64,000 nucleotides of DNA, from assembly GCF_002968295.1 (NCBI RefSeq), contig NZ_CP134399.1:806001-870000 (forward strand). The letters are read 5' to 3'. Shown here piece after piece: positions 56,276 to 64,000 of the stretch. The number at the start of each line of letters is the position of its first letter. Position 1 is the stretch's first letter. Made by a program: the position numbers and the translations under genes. Origin of the DNA: Mycobacterium sp. ITM-2016-00317. Its GTDB lineage: Bacteria; Actinomycetota; Actinomycetes; Mycobacteriales; Mycobacteriaceae. The notes beneath the pieces were generated by a model. It was not told where the DNA came from, searched no databases, and was given only the letters and a program-made list of their open reading frames with translations.

Positions 56276-57208
56276 GTGCGGGTGCGGATCCGGTTTCGGG
56301 CGGCCAGAGGCGTGGCGGCGCTGGTCGCCGCCGCGGCGGTGGTGGCGGCGTGCGCACCGGACGGCGACTCTGGAGCCGACCAGCGGCCGGTGGTCCTCAC
56401 GACGTTCACGGTGCTGGCCGACATCGCGGCCAACGTGGCCGGTGAGCATCTGACGGTGGAGTCGATCACCAAGCCGGGCGCGGAGATCCACGGGTACGAG
56501 CCCACCCCGGGTGACATCAAGAAGGCCGCCAAGGCGGACCTGATCCTGGACAACGGCCTGAACCTGGAGGCATGGTTCGCGCAGTTCGTCGACGGTCTCG
56601 ACGTGCCCCATGCGGTGGTCAGCGACGGGGTGCAGCCGATGGACATCGCCGACGACGCCTATGCAGGCATGCCCAACCCGCATGCGTGGATGTCGCCGCT
56701 GAACGTGCAGATCTACGCGGACAACATGGCGGCCGCGTTCGCCGAGCTCGACCCGGAACACGCGCAGGATTACCGGGCCAACGCCGACGCCTACCGCGCC
56801 GAGTTGCAGGCGGTGCAGGACGACCTCGTCGGACGCCTCGAGGGGCTTCCCCCGGCGCAACGGGCGTTGGTCACCTGCGAAGGCGCGTTCTCCTATCTCG
56901 CCCGCGACGCCGGGTTGACCGAGAAGTACATCTGGGCGGTCAACGCCGAGCAGCAGGCCACGCCGCAGCAGATCGCCTCGACCATCGAGTTCGTCGACGC
57001 CAACGACGTCCCGGCGGTGTTCTGCGAGTCCACCGTCTCCGACGCGGCGATGCAGCGGGTGGTCGAAGCCACCGGCGCCCGGTTCGGCGGCGTGCTGTTC
57101 GTCGACTCGCTGTCCGGGCCTGACGGGCCGGTACCGACCTATCTGGATCTGATCCGCCACGACGCCGCCACCATCGCCTCGGCTCTGACCGCGCCGCGCA
57201 GCCCGTGA
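56276..57208 (+). CDS. Metal ABC transporter substrate-binding lipoprotein (ZnuA/MntA type)
   Basis: A 310-residue lipoprotein with the signal ending in the lipobox VAAC (Cys near residue 26). The cluster A-I fold is recognised by TTFTVLADIAANVAGEH, the His in IHGYEPTPGD (first ligand), NPHAWMSPLNVQIY (second), CEGAFSYLARDAG and FCESTVSD (Glu and Cys-containing region) and LFVDSLSGPDGP (Asp). The ligand set fits Mn or Zn. GTG start; stop overlaps the ATPase start. Confidence 0.9.
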   Translation: MRVRIRFRAARGVAALVAAAAVVAACAPDGDSGADQRPVVLTTFTVLADIAANVAGEHLTVESITKPGAEIHGYEPTPGDIKKAAKADLILDNGLNLEAWFAQFVDGLDVPHAVVSDGVQPMDIADDAYAGMPNPHAWMSPLNVQIYADNMAAAFAELDPEHAQDYRANADAYRAELQAVQDDLVGRLEGLPPAQRALVTCEGAFSYLARDAGLTEKYIWAVNAEQQATPQQIASTIEFVDANDVPAVFCESTVSDAAMQRVVEATGARFGGVLFVDSLSGPDGPVPTYLDLIRHDAATIASALTAPRSP

Positions 57209-57951
57209 CAACGCCTGCGCTACAACTGGATTCGGTCACCGTCCGCTACGGACCGGTGCTGGCCCTGCAGGACGCGACGGTGACGGTGGCCCCCGGCCGG
57301 GTATGCGGGCTGGTGGGGATGAACGGCTCGGGGAAGTCCACGCTGTTCAAGGCGGTCATGGGACTGGTGCGGCCCGAGGCCGGGTCGGTGGCGGTGCACG
57401 GCCACAGCTCGGCGCGGGCCCGCAAGTCGGGCGCGGTGGCCTACATGCCGCAGAGCGAGGCCATCGACTGGGCGTTCCCGCTGTCGGTGCGTGAGGTCGT
57501 GCTGGCCGGCCGGTACGGGCGGATGGGCCCGACCCGGCGCGCCCGCCCCGCCGATCAGCAGGCAGTGGACGAGGCGCTGGACCGCGTCGAGCTCACCGAC
57601 TACCAGCACCGCCAGATCGGGCAGCTCTCCGGTGGACAGCGCAAACGCGCGTTCCTGGCCCGCTGCATCGCCCAGGGCGCCGACCTGCTGCTGCTCGACG
57701 AACCGTTCGCCGGCGTCGACAAGCGCAGCGAAGCGACCATCAGCCGCCTGCTGCGCGAGCTCGCGGCCGGCGGGGCCACCATCGTGGTGTCCACCCACGA
57801 CCTGCATGCGCTGCCCGCGCTCGCCGACGAGGCGATCCTGCTGATGCGCACCGTGCTGCTGCACGCGGCGCCCGACGTGGTGCTGCAACCCCGCAATCTG
57901 GCCCGGGCGTTCGGGCTCGAGACCGTCGACGACCCGGCGGATACGCCGTGA
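57205..57951 (+). CDS. Metal ABC transporter ATP-binding protein
   Basis: A 248-residue ABC ATPase: Walker A GMNGSGKSTLFK, Q-loop in AYMPQSEAIDWAFPLSV (the DWxFP segment is typical of Mn/Zn importers), signature LSGGQRKR, Walker B LLLLDEPFAGVD and the switch His in VSTHDLHALP. It is coupled to both neighbours by GTGA overlaps and powers import by the lipoprotein/permease pair. Confidence 0.93.
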   Translation: MTTPALQLDSVTVRYGPVLALQDATVTVAPGRVCGLVGMNGSGKSTLFKAVMGLVRPEAGSVAVHGHSSARARKSGAVAYMPQSEAIDWAFPLSVREVVLAGRYGRMGPTRRARPADQQAVDEALDRVELTDYQHRQIGQLSGGQRKRAFLARCIAQGADLLLLDEPFAGVDKRSEATISRLLRELAAGGATIVVSTHDLHALPALADEAILLMRTVLLHAAPDVVLQPRNLARAFGLETVDDPADTP

Positions 57952-58805
57952 ACATCCTGGAGTTCCTGCTCGAACCGCTGCGGTTGGAGTTCATGGTCCG
58001 CGCCACCGTCACGACGCTGATCGCGTCGGTCGTGTGCGCGACGCTGTCGTGCTGGCTGGTGCTGATCGGCTGGTCGCTGATGGGGGACGCGGTGTCGCAC
58101 GCCGTGCTGCCCGGCGTGGTGCTCGCCTACATCGTGGGCGCCCCGTTCGCGTTGGGGGCCATCCTGTTCGGCTTCGCCGCGGTCGCGCTGATCGGCCTCG
58201 TCCGCGACACCAGCCGCACCAAGGAGGACGCCGCCATCGGGGTGGTGTTCACCACGCTGTTCGCGCTCGGGCTGGTCCTGATCTCGGTGACGCCGAGTCA
58301 GGTCGATCTCGGGCACATCATCTTCGGCAACCTGCTCGGCGTCTCCCGCGCCGACCTGATTCAGGTCGTCGTCCTCGGCGCGGTGGTGCTGGCCGTGCTG
58401 ATCGTCAAGCGCCGGGACTTCACGCTCTACGCGTTCGACCCCAATCACGCCCATGCCATCGGCCTCAATCCGCGCCTGCTCGGCGCCGCGCTGCTCGGGC
58501 TGCTCGCGATGACGGCCGTGGTGGCGCTGCAGGCCGTCGGGGTGGTGTTGGTGGTGGCCCTGCTGATCACCCCCGGTGCCACCGCCTACCTGCTCACCGA
58601 CCGGTTCGGCCGGATGCTGTTGGTCGCGCCGACGATCGCCGCGGCCTGCGCGCTGATCGGGCTGTACTCCTCCTACTACCTGGACACCGCGTCCGGCCCG
58701 ATGGTGGTGCTGGCCAACGGGGTGGCGTTCGCGCTGGCCTACCTCTTCGGCCCGCGCCACGGCCTGCTGGTCACGCGCGGCCTGCTGCCGACCCTCGGGC
58801 GCTGA
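57948..58805 (+). CDS. Metal ABC transporter permease (ABC-3 family)
   Basis: A 285-residue membrane protein with about eight helices of the ABC-3 (ZnuB/MntB) family. GDAVSHAVLPGVVLAYIVG early and LQAVGVVLVVALLITPGATA (coupling region) in the second half are signatures. It ends the three-gene importer, which appears complete. The MntR-like box upstream suggests manganese as the substrate, but zinc or iron are not excluded. Confidence 0.92.
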   Translation: MNILEFLLEPLRLEFMVRATVTTLIASVVCATLSCWLVLIGWSLMGDAVSHAVLPGVVLAYIVGAPFALGAILFGFAAVALIGLVRDTSRTKEDAAIGVVFTTLFALGLVLISVTPSQVDLGHIIFGNLLGVSRADLIQVVVLGAVVLAVLIVKRRDFTLYAFDPNHAHAIGLNPRLLGAALLGLLAMTAVVALQAVGVVLVVALLITPGATAYLLTDRFGRMLLVAPTIAAACALIGLYSSYYLDTASGPMVVLANGVAFALAYLFGPRHGLLVTRGLLPTLGR

Positions 58806-58975
58806 CGCCGACTTGCATGGTCAGCCAGGTGGCAGCGCGTGCCGTTCGGTACCTCAGCGTGGTAAGAATGCTGCACCCATGAAGCACGCCGCCGTGTCGC
58901 ACTGACCCCGGTTCGCCCCCGACGGGCAACCGATCACAAAGGCGACTGAGAGGCGTCCGGGCAGCCCCGGCAAAC

Positions 58976-58985
58976 GTGACGTCAC
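58976..58985. promoter_or_regulatory. Perfect palindrome GTGACGTCAC upstream of kinase gene
   Basis: A 10-bp perfect palindrome 43 bp before the kinase GTG start in a 222-bp gap. It may be a regulator site; short palindromes of this kind also occur by chance in GC-rich DNA. Confidence 0.3.
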
Positions 58986-59027
58986 TCCGATCGACAGACC
59001 GATTGGCCGCAGCCGAGGAGAACACCG

Positions 59028-60788
59028 GTGAATGCGACACCTTTCGGGCGCTACCGGCTTGAGAAGCTGATCGGCCGCGGCGGCATGGGCGAGGTCTACC
59101 GGGCCTACGACACCAAGACCGACCGCGTCGTCGCCCTCAAGGTGCTGCCGCACAGCATGGCCCAGGACGAGACGTTCAAGGCGCGCTTCCGCCACGAATC
59201 ACAGGCCGCCGCGGGCATCAACGATCCGCACGTCGTCCCGATCCACGGCTTCGGCGAGATCAACGGCCGGCTCTACCTCGACATGCGCCTGATCGAGGGC
59301 CGCAACCTCGGCACGATGCTGTCCGAGTCCACCAAGCCGCTCGGCCCGGCGTTCGCCGTGTCGATCATCGAGCAGGTGGCCAACGGCCTGGACGCGGCGC
59401 ACCGGCTGGGCCTGATCCACCGCGACATCAAGCCGTCGAACATCCTGATCACCGGCCGGGATTTCGTGTACCTGATCGATTTCGGGCTGGCGCGCAGCGC
59501 GGGGGAGCAGGGGCTGACCACGGCGGGAAGCACGCTGGGCACGCTGGCTTACATGGCCCCGGAGCGGTTCGAGGGCGGCGAGGTCGACGCCCGCTCCGAC
59601 ATCTACGCGCTGACCTGTGTGCTCTACGAATGTCTCACGGGCTCAAGGCCTTACCCCGCAGACAGCCTGGAGCAGCAGATCGCCGGGCACATGGTCTCGC
59701 CGATCCCGCGCCCGTCCGACGTCGACCCGAGGCTGGAGGCCTTCGACGAGGTCGTCGCCAAGGGCATGGCGAAGAAGCCGGCGCAGCGGTACCAGAGCGC
59801 CGGCGAACTGGCCCAGGCCGCCAGACGCGCCCTCACCGCGCCGGTGCGCCGCGACGGCCGCACCTCCCGGCACGCCGCCCGGCCGAAACGCGTGCGGGTG
59901 CCCAAGGTGGCGTGGGCCGTCGCGGCGGCGGCCGTGGCCGTCACGGTGGCCGGGATCGGGTTGTGGCAGTGGGCGCCGTGGCAGGGCGGCGACGGCGCGG
60001 GGTCGGCGCCCGCCGGTGCCGTGCCGGAGATCGCCGCATCGGTGCCCGCCGACATCCGCGACACCGGTCGCCTGGTCATCGGGGTGAACGTGCCGTACGC
60101 GCCGATGGAGTTCAAGAATGCCGACGGGCAGCTGGTCGGGTTCGACGTGGAACTGATGAACGCGGTGTCGCGGGTGCTCGGCCTGGTTCCCGACTACCGC
60201 GACACCCCGTTCGACACGATCCTGCCGTCGGTGGTCGACGGCACGTTCGACGTCGGGGTGTCCTCGGTGACCGACACCCGGGAACGCGAACAGCTCGTCG
60301 ACTTCGTCACCTATTTTCAGGCGGGCACCCAGTGGGCCCGCAGACCGGGGGTCTCGCTAGGTCCGGCCGCCGCGTGCGGGCTGCGAGTCGGTGTGGCAGA
60401 GGGGACGCTGCAGGAGACCGAGGAACTGCCCGGCAAGAGCGACCAGTGCACCGCCGCCGGGATGGCCCCGATCGAGTTGGTGGTGTTCCGCAGCCAGGAC
60501 GAGGTCACCACCGCGCTGATCAAGGGCGAGGTGGACGCGATGTCGGCCGATTCGCCGGTGACCGGGTTCGCGATCAAGCTCAGCCGCGGCGGGCTGGTGC
60601 AGGCCGGCGACGTGTTCGACTCGGCGCCGTACGGGTGGCCGGTGGCCAAGGGGTCGGGGTTGGTCGAGTCGCTGACGCGAGCGCTGGAGCACCTGATCGA
60701 CACCGGCGAATACCGGGCCATCGCGACGATGTGGGGCGTCGAGCGCGGCATGGTCGATGCTCCAGCCGTCAACGGCGCCACCCGCTGA
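59028..60788 (+). CDS. Transmembrane Ser/Thr protein kinase fused to extracellular solute-binding domain
   Basis: A 586-residue protein. Residues about 7-265 are a Hanks-type kinase: GRGGMGEVYRAYD glycine loop, VALKVLP with the ATP Lys, HRDIKPSNIL catalytic loop, DFG, and APE. A basic juxtamembrane segment and one transmembrane helix (about 293-313: WAVAAAAVAVTVAGIGLW) follow. Residues about 345-575 form a type 3 periplasmic solute-binding domain (LVIGVNVPYAPMEFKNADG, VGFDVELMNAVSRVLG, DVGVSSVTDTREREQLVDFV). A kinase that senses a small extracellular ligand, likely an amino acid-like molecule, is the natural reading. GTG start. Confidence 0.88.
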   Translation: MNATPFGRYRLEKLIGRGGMGEVYRAYDTKTDRVVALKVLPHSMAQDETFKARFRHESQAAAGINDPHVVPIHGFGEINGRLYLDMRLIEGRNLGTMLSESTKPLGPAFAVSIIEQVANGLDAAHRLGLIHRDIKPSNILITGRDFVYLIDFGLARSAGEQGLTTAGSTLGTLAYMAPERFEGGEVDARSDIYALTCVLYECLTGSRPYPADSLEQQIAGHMVSPIPRPSDVDPRLEAFDEVVAKGMAKKPAQRYQSAGELAQAARRALTAPVRRDGRTSRHAARPKRVRVPKVAWAVAAAAVAVTVAGIGLWQWAPWQGGDGAGSAPAGAVPEIAASVPADIRDTGRLVIGVNVPYAPMEFKNADGQLVGFDVELMNAVSRVLGLVPDYRDTPFDTILPSVVDGTFDVGVSSVTDTREREQLVDFVTYFQAGTQWARRPGVSLGPAAACGLRVGVAEGTLQETEELPGKSDQCTAAGMAPIELVVFRSQDEVTTALIKGEVDAMSADSPVTGFAIKLSRGGLVQAGDVFDSAPYGWPVAKGSGLVESLTRALEHLIDTGEYRAIATMWGVERGMVDAPAVNGATR

Positions 60789-60862
60789 TCCGTCACACTG
60801 CCGTGTAAACGGCTCCCTGGGCGGGTACGTCGGCAGTTCACGACGATCCCGAGGAGACGCCG

Positions 60863-61399
60863 ATGAGCGACGACAAGGCAGCCCAGACCCGCGAGAGCTT
60901 TGCGGATTCTGTGAAGGGCAAGGCCAAAGAGGTGGCCGGGGCGGTCACCGGAAACGATTCATTGACTGCCGAAGGCCAGCTGCAGCAGGCCGAGGCCAAG
61001 GAACGGCGCGCGGCCAGCCGAAACGAGGCCGAGGCAGACGCCGAGGCCGCGCAGGCGCACGAACGCGCCAGGGAGGCCGAACTCGAGGGTGCCCAGCAGC
61101 GTGCCGCGGCGGAAGTGCAGGCCGCGGCCGCCGAAAGCCAGGTCCGCAGCGAGCAGGCCGCACAACGGCAACGCGCCGAGGAGGCCGGCCGCCAAGACGT
61201 CGCCCGGGCCCAGAACGCGTTCGACGCGCAGGCCGAACAGCAGGCGCGGCAGGCCGCGGCGGAGCGGCGCGCTGAGGTCGCCGAAGCCGCCGAGGAGTAC
61301 CAGGAGGCGGCCGCCGACTACCAGCAGGAGACGGCAGAGGCCGCCACCGCCGAGGCCCAGGCGGAGCGGCTCCGTGCCCGCGCCGAGGGCAACGACTGA
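60863..61399 (+). CDS. CsbD-like protein with long coiled coil
   Basis: A 178-residue protein. Residues 10-50 resemble the CsbD stress-protein motif (SFADSVKGKAKEVAGAVTGN, DSLTAEGQLQQAEA), and the rest is a continuous Ala/Glu/Gln/Arg-rich coiled coil without hydrophobic segments. ATG 60863 is preceded by GAGGAGA. It is the first of three small same-strand genes that look stress-related. Confidence 0.75.
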   Translation: MSDDKAAQTRESFADSVKGKAKEVAGAVTGNDSLTAEGQLQQAEAKERRAASRNEAEADAEAAQAHERAREAELEGAQQRAAAEVQAAAAESQVRSEQAAQRQRAEEAGRQDVARAQNAFDAQAEQQARQAAAERRAEVAEAAEEYQEAAADYQQETAEAATAEAQAERLRARAEGND

Positions 61400-61426
61400 C
61401 ACGCAGACGACATCAAGGAGATGACG

Positions 61427-62104
61427 ATGAGGATCACGGACATTCCGTTCGCCGTACTGCGGTTTCAGTACCGGCTGGCGCGCACGCCGCTGCGGGTGCT
61501 GGAGAGCACGGTCATGACGAGGGTGGACGACGAGGCCCCGGCGAAGCTGTTCTACGAACGCGCGATCGGCGCGGTGGACGCCGGCGCCGGAAGCTTCCTG
61601 CGCGACAGCGAGTTGGAGCAGGAGGGCATCGTGCGGATCGAGAAGGCCGCGGCGCTCGGTGAGGCCGCCCGCCTGGAGGAAGTCGCCGCGCAGAAGAAGC
61701 AGCAGGCCGCCGAGGACCTGAAAGACAAGCAGGAGAAGGTCGTCACCGCGCCGCAACGGGCGGGTCAGGAGGCGCGCCGTAAGGCGCAGGAGGCCCAGGA
61801 CAAGGCCGACCAGCGGACCCAGGATGTGGCCGAGAGCGTCGCGTCGCGCACCGCGCAGGCCAAGCAGAACGTCGACCAGGCGGCCGCCCAGCGAGTCGAG
61901 GCTGCCGAGAAGGCCAAGCGCAGCGCACAGAACCGGAGCCGGGCCGCCGAGAAGGTGGTCACTTCGGCGGCGGACAAGGACCTCGACGACGCCGCGGCCA
62001 AGCGCGGTGAGGCTGCGGAGGCGTTGGCCCACGCAGAGCGTCTCGACGATTTCGCGGACACCGAGAAAGAGAAGCGGCAGGCGGCCCGGAAGAGCCAGCT
62101 GTGA
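61427..62104 (+). CDS. Coiled-coil protein of unknown function
   Basis: A 225-residue protein with a short hydrophobic N-terminal segment (ITDIPFAVLRFQYRLARTPL) and about 160 residues of Ala/Lys/Glu/Gln coiled coil. AAGGAG at 61415-61420 touches the ATG at 61421, so the ATG at 61427 with six-base spacing is preferred. It overlaps the next gene by four bases. Mycobacterial homologues are unannotated; I infer a general-stress role only from the neighbours. Confidence 0.7.
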   Translation: MRITDIPFAVLRFQYRLARTPLRVLESTVMTRVDDEAPAKLFYERAIGAVDAGAGSFLRDSELEQEGIVRIEKAAALGEAARLEEVAAQKKQQAAEDLKDKQEKVVTAPQRAGQEARRKAQEAQDKADQRTQDVAESVASRTAQAKQNVDQAAAQRVEAAEKAKRSAQNRSRAAEKVVTSAADKDLDDAAAKRGEAAEALAHAERLDDFADTEKEKRQAARKSQL

Positions 62105-62340
62105 CCGCGCTGCCACCGGATCCAGATCCGAAGGACACCCCCGGCGTGGAGACCGCCGGGGGTGTCCGCCCGGGTGACACCCCGCCGGACTCCGCGCAGA
62201 CCCGCGCGACCGCCAATCCCGATCCGACGGCCGGGCGCAACCTGAATCCGCGCGCGGTGATCACGTTCGTGGTGATCGGGCTGTTCGTGCTGCTGTTCGT
62301 GGCGACCGCGGTGTACCTGCTGGTCGACGCACTCGGCTGA
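62101..62340 (+). CDS. DUF6480-like small membrane protein
   Basis: A 79-residue protein with a Pro/Asp/Thr-rich first half (PPDPDPKDTPGVETAGGVRP) and one C-terminal transmembrane helix (VITFVVIGLFVLLFVATAVY). The first half is the DUF6480 signature. GTG 62101 overlaps the preceding stop (GTGA), so it is the last gene of the operon and is followed by a terminator. Confidence 0.8.
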   Translation: MTALPPDPDPKDTPGVETAGGVRPGDTPPDSAQTRATANPDPTAGRNLNPRAVITFVVIGLFVLLFVATAVYLLVDALG

Positions 62341-62344
62341 GACG

Positions 62345-62370
62345 GGCCGGCTTACGGCCTTTTACCTTTT
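62345..62370 (+). terminator. Rho-independent terminator after DUF6480 gene
   Basis: GGCCG, GCTTA, CGGCC (62345-62359) followed by TTTTACCTTTT. It lies five bases after the stop, between convergent genes, and is one of the few clear T-tract terminators in the window. Confidence 0.7.
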
Positions 62371-62378
62371 ACGGCTTT

Positions 62379-62816
62379 TCACGGGCCGCAGCGGTAGTCG
62401 AGGCACACAATGGTGCCGTCCTCGCGTCCGCTGATGGTGCAGTGGTCGGCCAGGGCGTGCATCAGCGCGACCCCGCGACCGCGACGGTTCAGCAGGCGCT
62501 GAGGTGCGTGCGGCGGGGGTCGCCAGCATCCGTGGTCGGTGATGCACACGCTCAGGCAGTGGTTGCTGGGTTCGTAGTCCGCCCGCACGGTCATCGGGCC
62601 TGCCACGGCTTGATCGGCGTAGGCGTGGTCAACGCAATTCGCCAGAGCTTCGTTGACGGCCATCAGGATGTCGTTGCGCAGCAGATCGGAGATCCCGCGG
62701 TCGCGCAGCCACTCGCTGAACTGCCTGCGCAGCTGTGCGGCCTCCGTGGCTGTCGCAGCGCGGCTGACCGTCAGCTGTTCGGAGGTCTGTGCCGTCAGCG
62801 GCGCTGTAGCAGTCAT
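62379..62816 (-). CDS. RsbW-like anti-sigma regulatory factor (HATPase_c_2)
   Basis: A 145-residue GHKL ATPase domain. The N-box is MAVNEALANCVDHAYAD (Glu and Asn), G1 is ITDHGCW, and G2 is GRGVALMHALAD. Such stand-alone serine kinases phosphorylate anti-anti-sigma factors or bind alternative sigma factors. No sigma factor or STAS protein gene is next to it. The stress-type genes upstream fit a partner-switching system in general. Confidence 0.82.
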   Translation of the reverse strand: MTATAPLTAQTSEQLTVSRAATATEAAQLRRQFSEWLRDRGISDLLRNDILMAVNEALANCVDHAYADQAVAGPMTVRADYEPSNHCLSVCITDHGCWRPPPHAPQRLLNRRGRGVALMHALADHCTISGREDGTIVCLDYRCGP

Positions 62817-62845
62817 GAGTTCGGGCTACCCGACTTGCCGCGTCT

Positions 62846-64000
62846 CTAGTCGCTCGCCGCGGGAATTCCCGCAGCCGTCACCGGACTGCGATGTTTGGCC
62901 TCCAGCGCGGTGCCCTCGATGTCGAGATCGGGCACGTATTTGTCGAACCACTTCGACCGAACCCACATCTTGTCGCCGAGCATCGCCATCACCGCCGGGA
63001 TCAGCGTCAACCGCACCACGAACGCGTCCAGGAACACGCCCACCGCCAGCGTCAGGCCGATGGACTTGATGATCGGATCGCTGCCGGCCAGGAACGCGAT
63101 GAACACGCCGAACATGATCAGTGCCGCGGCCGTCACCACCCGGGCCGACAGGCCCACGCCGTTGCGGACCGCGGCCAGCGCGGCCTCCGGTCCCGAGCCG
63201 CTGCCCAACTCCTCCTTGATCCGCGACACCACGAACACCTCGTAGTCGCTGGAGAGGCCGAAGATGATCGCCAGCACGATGATCGGCAGGAAGCTGATGG
63301 TCTCGCCCGGGGTGATCCCGAGAAGGTCAGCGCCCCAGCCCCATTGGAACACCGCGACCTGTACCCCGAGCGCGGCGAACACCGACAGCAGGAAGCCCAC
63401 GATCGAGGTCAGCGGCACCATCGCGGTCCGGAACGCGATCGCCAGCAGCAGGAACGCCAGCCCGACGACCACGACGACGAACACCGGCAGCGCGGCGGCC
63501 AGTTTGTCGGAGGTGTCGATGTTGGAGGCGGTGTTGCCGCCGACGAGGATGGTGGCGCCGGTCTCGGCCTGGATCGCATCGCGGTCGGCGCGGATCTGAT
63601 TGACCAGGTCGGCGGTCTCGGTGTCGTTGGGTCCGGTCTCAGGGATCACCTGGATGACCGCGGTGCGTGCGTCACCGCCGGCCGGTGCGGCGGCGACGAC
63701 GCCGGGTTCGCGGCTCAGGTTCGCGGCGATCGTCTGGGCCGCGGCGGGGTCGGTCGCCTCGGACAGGTCGGCGACCACCACCAGTGGTCCGTTGAACCCG
63801 GCGCCGAGGTGCTCGGCGGTCAGGTCGTAGGCCTGCCGCGAGGTGTTGGTCTCGGGTTGCGAGGACCCGCTGGGCAGACCCAGCTGCATCGACAGGGCGG
63901 GCAAGCCGATCACGAGCAGCGCGACGGCTCCGCCGAGCAACAGCGGCTTGCGGAATCGCACCACGAACCGGGCCCACGCCGCGCCCAGCGTGCGTTGCGG
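62846..64000 (-). CDS. MMPL-family transporter, C-terminal part (cut by window edge)
   Basis: The last 384 residues of an RND-type membrane transporter; the frame is open to the right edge, so the start lies outside. It contains a membrane entry helix (about 63890-63940), an extracytoplasmic domain, and helices with GLSSDYEVFVVSRIKEEL, the family's TM segment equivalent to the DYxxF motif, then ARVVTAAALIMFGVFIAFLA. MMPL proteins export lipids or small molecules. Without the first half it cannot be assigned to a numbered MmpL. Confidence 0.88.
   Translation of the reverse strand, partial: PQRTLGAAWARFVVRFRKPLLLGGAVALLVIGLPALSMQLGLPSGSSQPETNTSRQAYDLTAEHLGAGFNGPLVVVADLSEATDPAAAQTIAANLSREPGVVAAAPAGGDARTAVIQVIPETGPNDTETADLVNQIRADRDAIQAETGATILVGGNTASNIDTSDKLAAALPVFVVVVVGLAFLLLAIAFRTAMVPLTSIVGFLLSVFAALGVQVAVFQWGWGADLLGITPGETISFLPIIVLAIIFGLSSDYEVFVVSRIKEELGSGSGPEAALAAVRNGVGLSARVVTAAALIMFGVFIAFLAGSDPIIKSIGLTLAVGVFLDAFVVRLTLIPAVMAMLGDKMWVRSKWFDKYVPDLDIEGTALEAKHRSPVTAAGIPAASD

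Noticed and set aside
57600..58760. 386-residue minus-strand frame rich in His, Gln and Asp
   Set aside because: Antisense of the metal ABC permease; composition is that of a shadow frame.
60959..62116. 385-residue Leu/Gly/Arg-rich minus-strand frame
   Set aside because: It mirrors the Ala/Glu-rich coiled-coil genes on the plus strand, which have ribosome-binding sites and overlaps.

Overview
The window is 64 kb of very GC-rich actinobacterial DNA that reads as a Mycobacterium chromosome, most likely a fast-growing (Mycolicibacterium-type) species. The evidence is a complete yrbE/mce operon, a PE-PPE domain protein, many TetR regulators and acyl-CoA ligases, and mycobacterial families such as DUF2236, DUF3349, DUF6480 and DUF2855. 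The gene order fadD8 ... menC, bpoC, menD, DUF3592 gene, mgtA, menG ... menJ, grcC1, htpX, secreted protein, gpsA, yajQ also follows, from memory, the M. tuberculosis Rv0551c-Rv0566c order. No insertion sequence, phage, CRISPR array or rRNA operon was seen.

Layout. 1-5.3 kb: a HAD hydrolase fragment, an aminoglycoside-phosphotransferase-like protein, a CynX/NimT-type MFS transporter divergent from a frameshifted GntR regulator, and FadD8, whose 3' end lies in a 26-bp tandem repeat. 5.4-21.8 kb: a DUF2236 gene divergent from a TetR gene, a full mce operon (yrbEA, yrbEB, mceA-F, a Mce-associated membrane protein, two secreted proteins), then a second DUF2236 + TetR + acyl-CoA ligase unit. Operator-like inverted repeats flank the first TetR gene, and one of them lies upstream of the mce operon. 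21.9-22.7 kb: a guanidine-III riboswitch in front of a paired SMR guanidinium exporter.

22.7-43 kb: the menaquinone and isoprenoid block (menC, bpoC, menD, menG, menJ, grcC1) interleaved with mgtA, htpX, gpsA, yajQ, a NorE/NorF-like membrane module with two paralogous membrane proteins, a methyltransferase, an SDR and an esterase. 43-54.9 kb: tRNA-Tyr with a terminator, a Ddn-like deazaflavin protein, a PQQ-type sugar dehydrogenase divergent from a PE-PPE domain protein, a NarL-type regulator with a changed phosphoacceptor, a degenerate and frameshifted UDP-sugar dehydrogenase, a DUF2855 protein, a D-2-hydroxyacid dehydrogenase, and a cytochrome P450 divergent from its probable TetR regulator. 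54.9-64 kb: an actin-fold-like Pro-rich membrane protein, a Mn/Zn-type ABC importer behind an MntR-like box, a Ser/Thr kinase fused to an extracellular solute-binding domain, a stress-type cluster (CsbD-like, coiled-coil, DUF6480, RsbW-like) and the 3' part of an MMPL transporter.

Most genes are ordinary for the genus. The parts most worth a second look are the riboswitch with its SD-sequestering hairpin, the kinase-SBP fusion, the regulatory inverted repeats tying DUF2236/TetR to the mce operon, two families of dispersed inverted repeats, and three genes each broken by one apparent single-base shift, two of them at the same GGCCGG context. All family assignments are by reading; no search was run.
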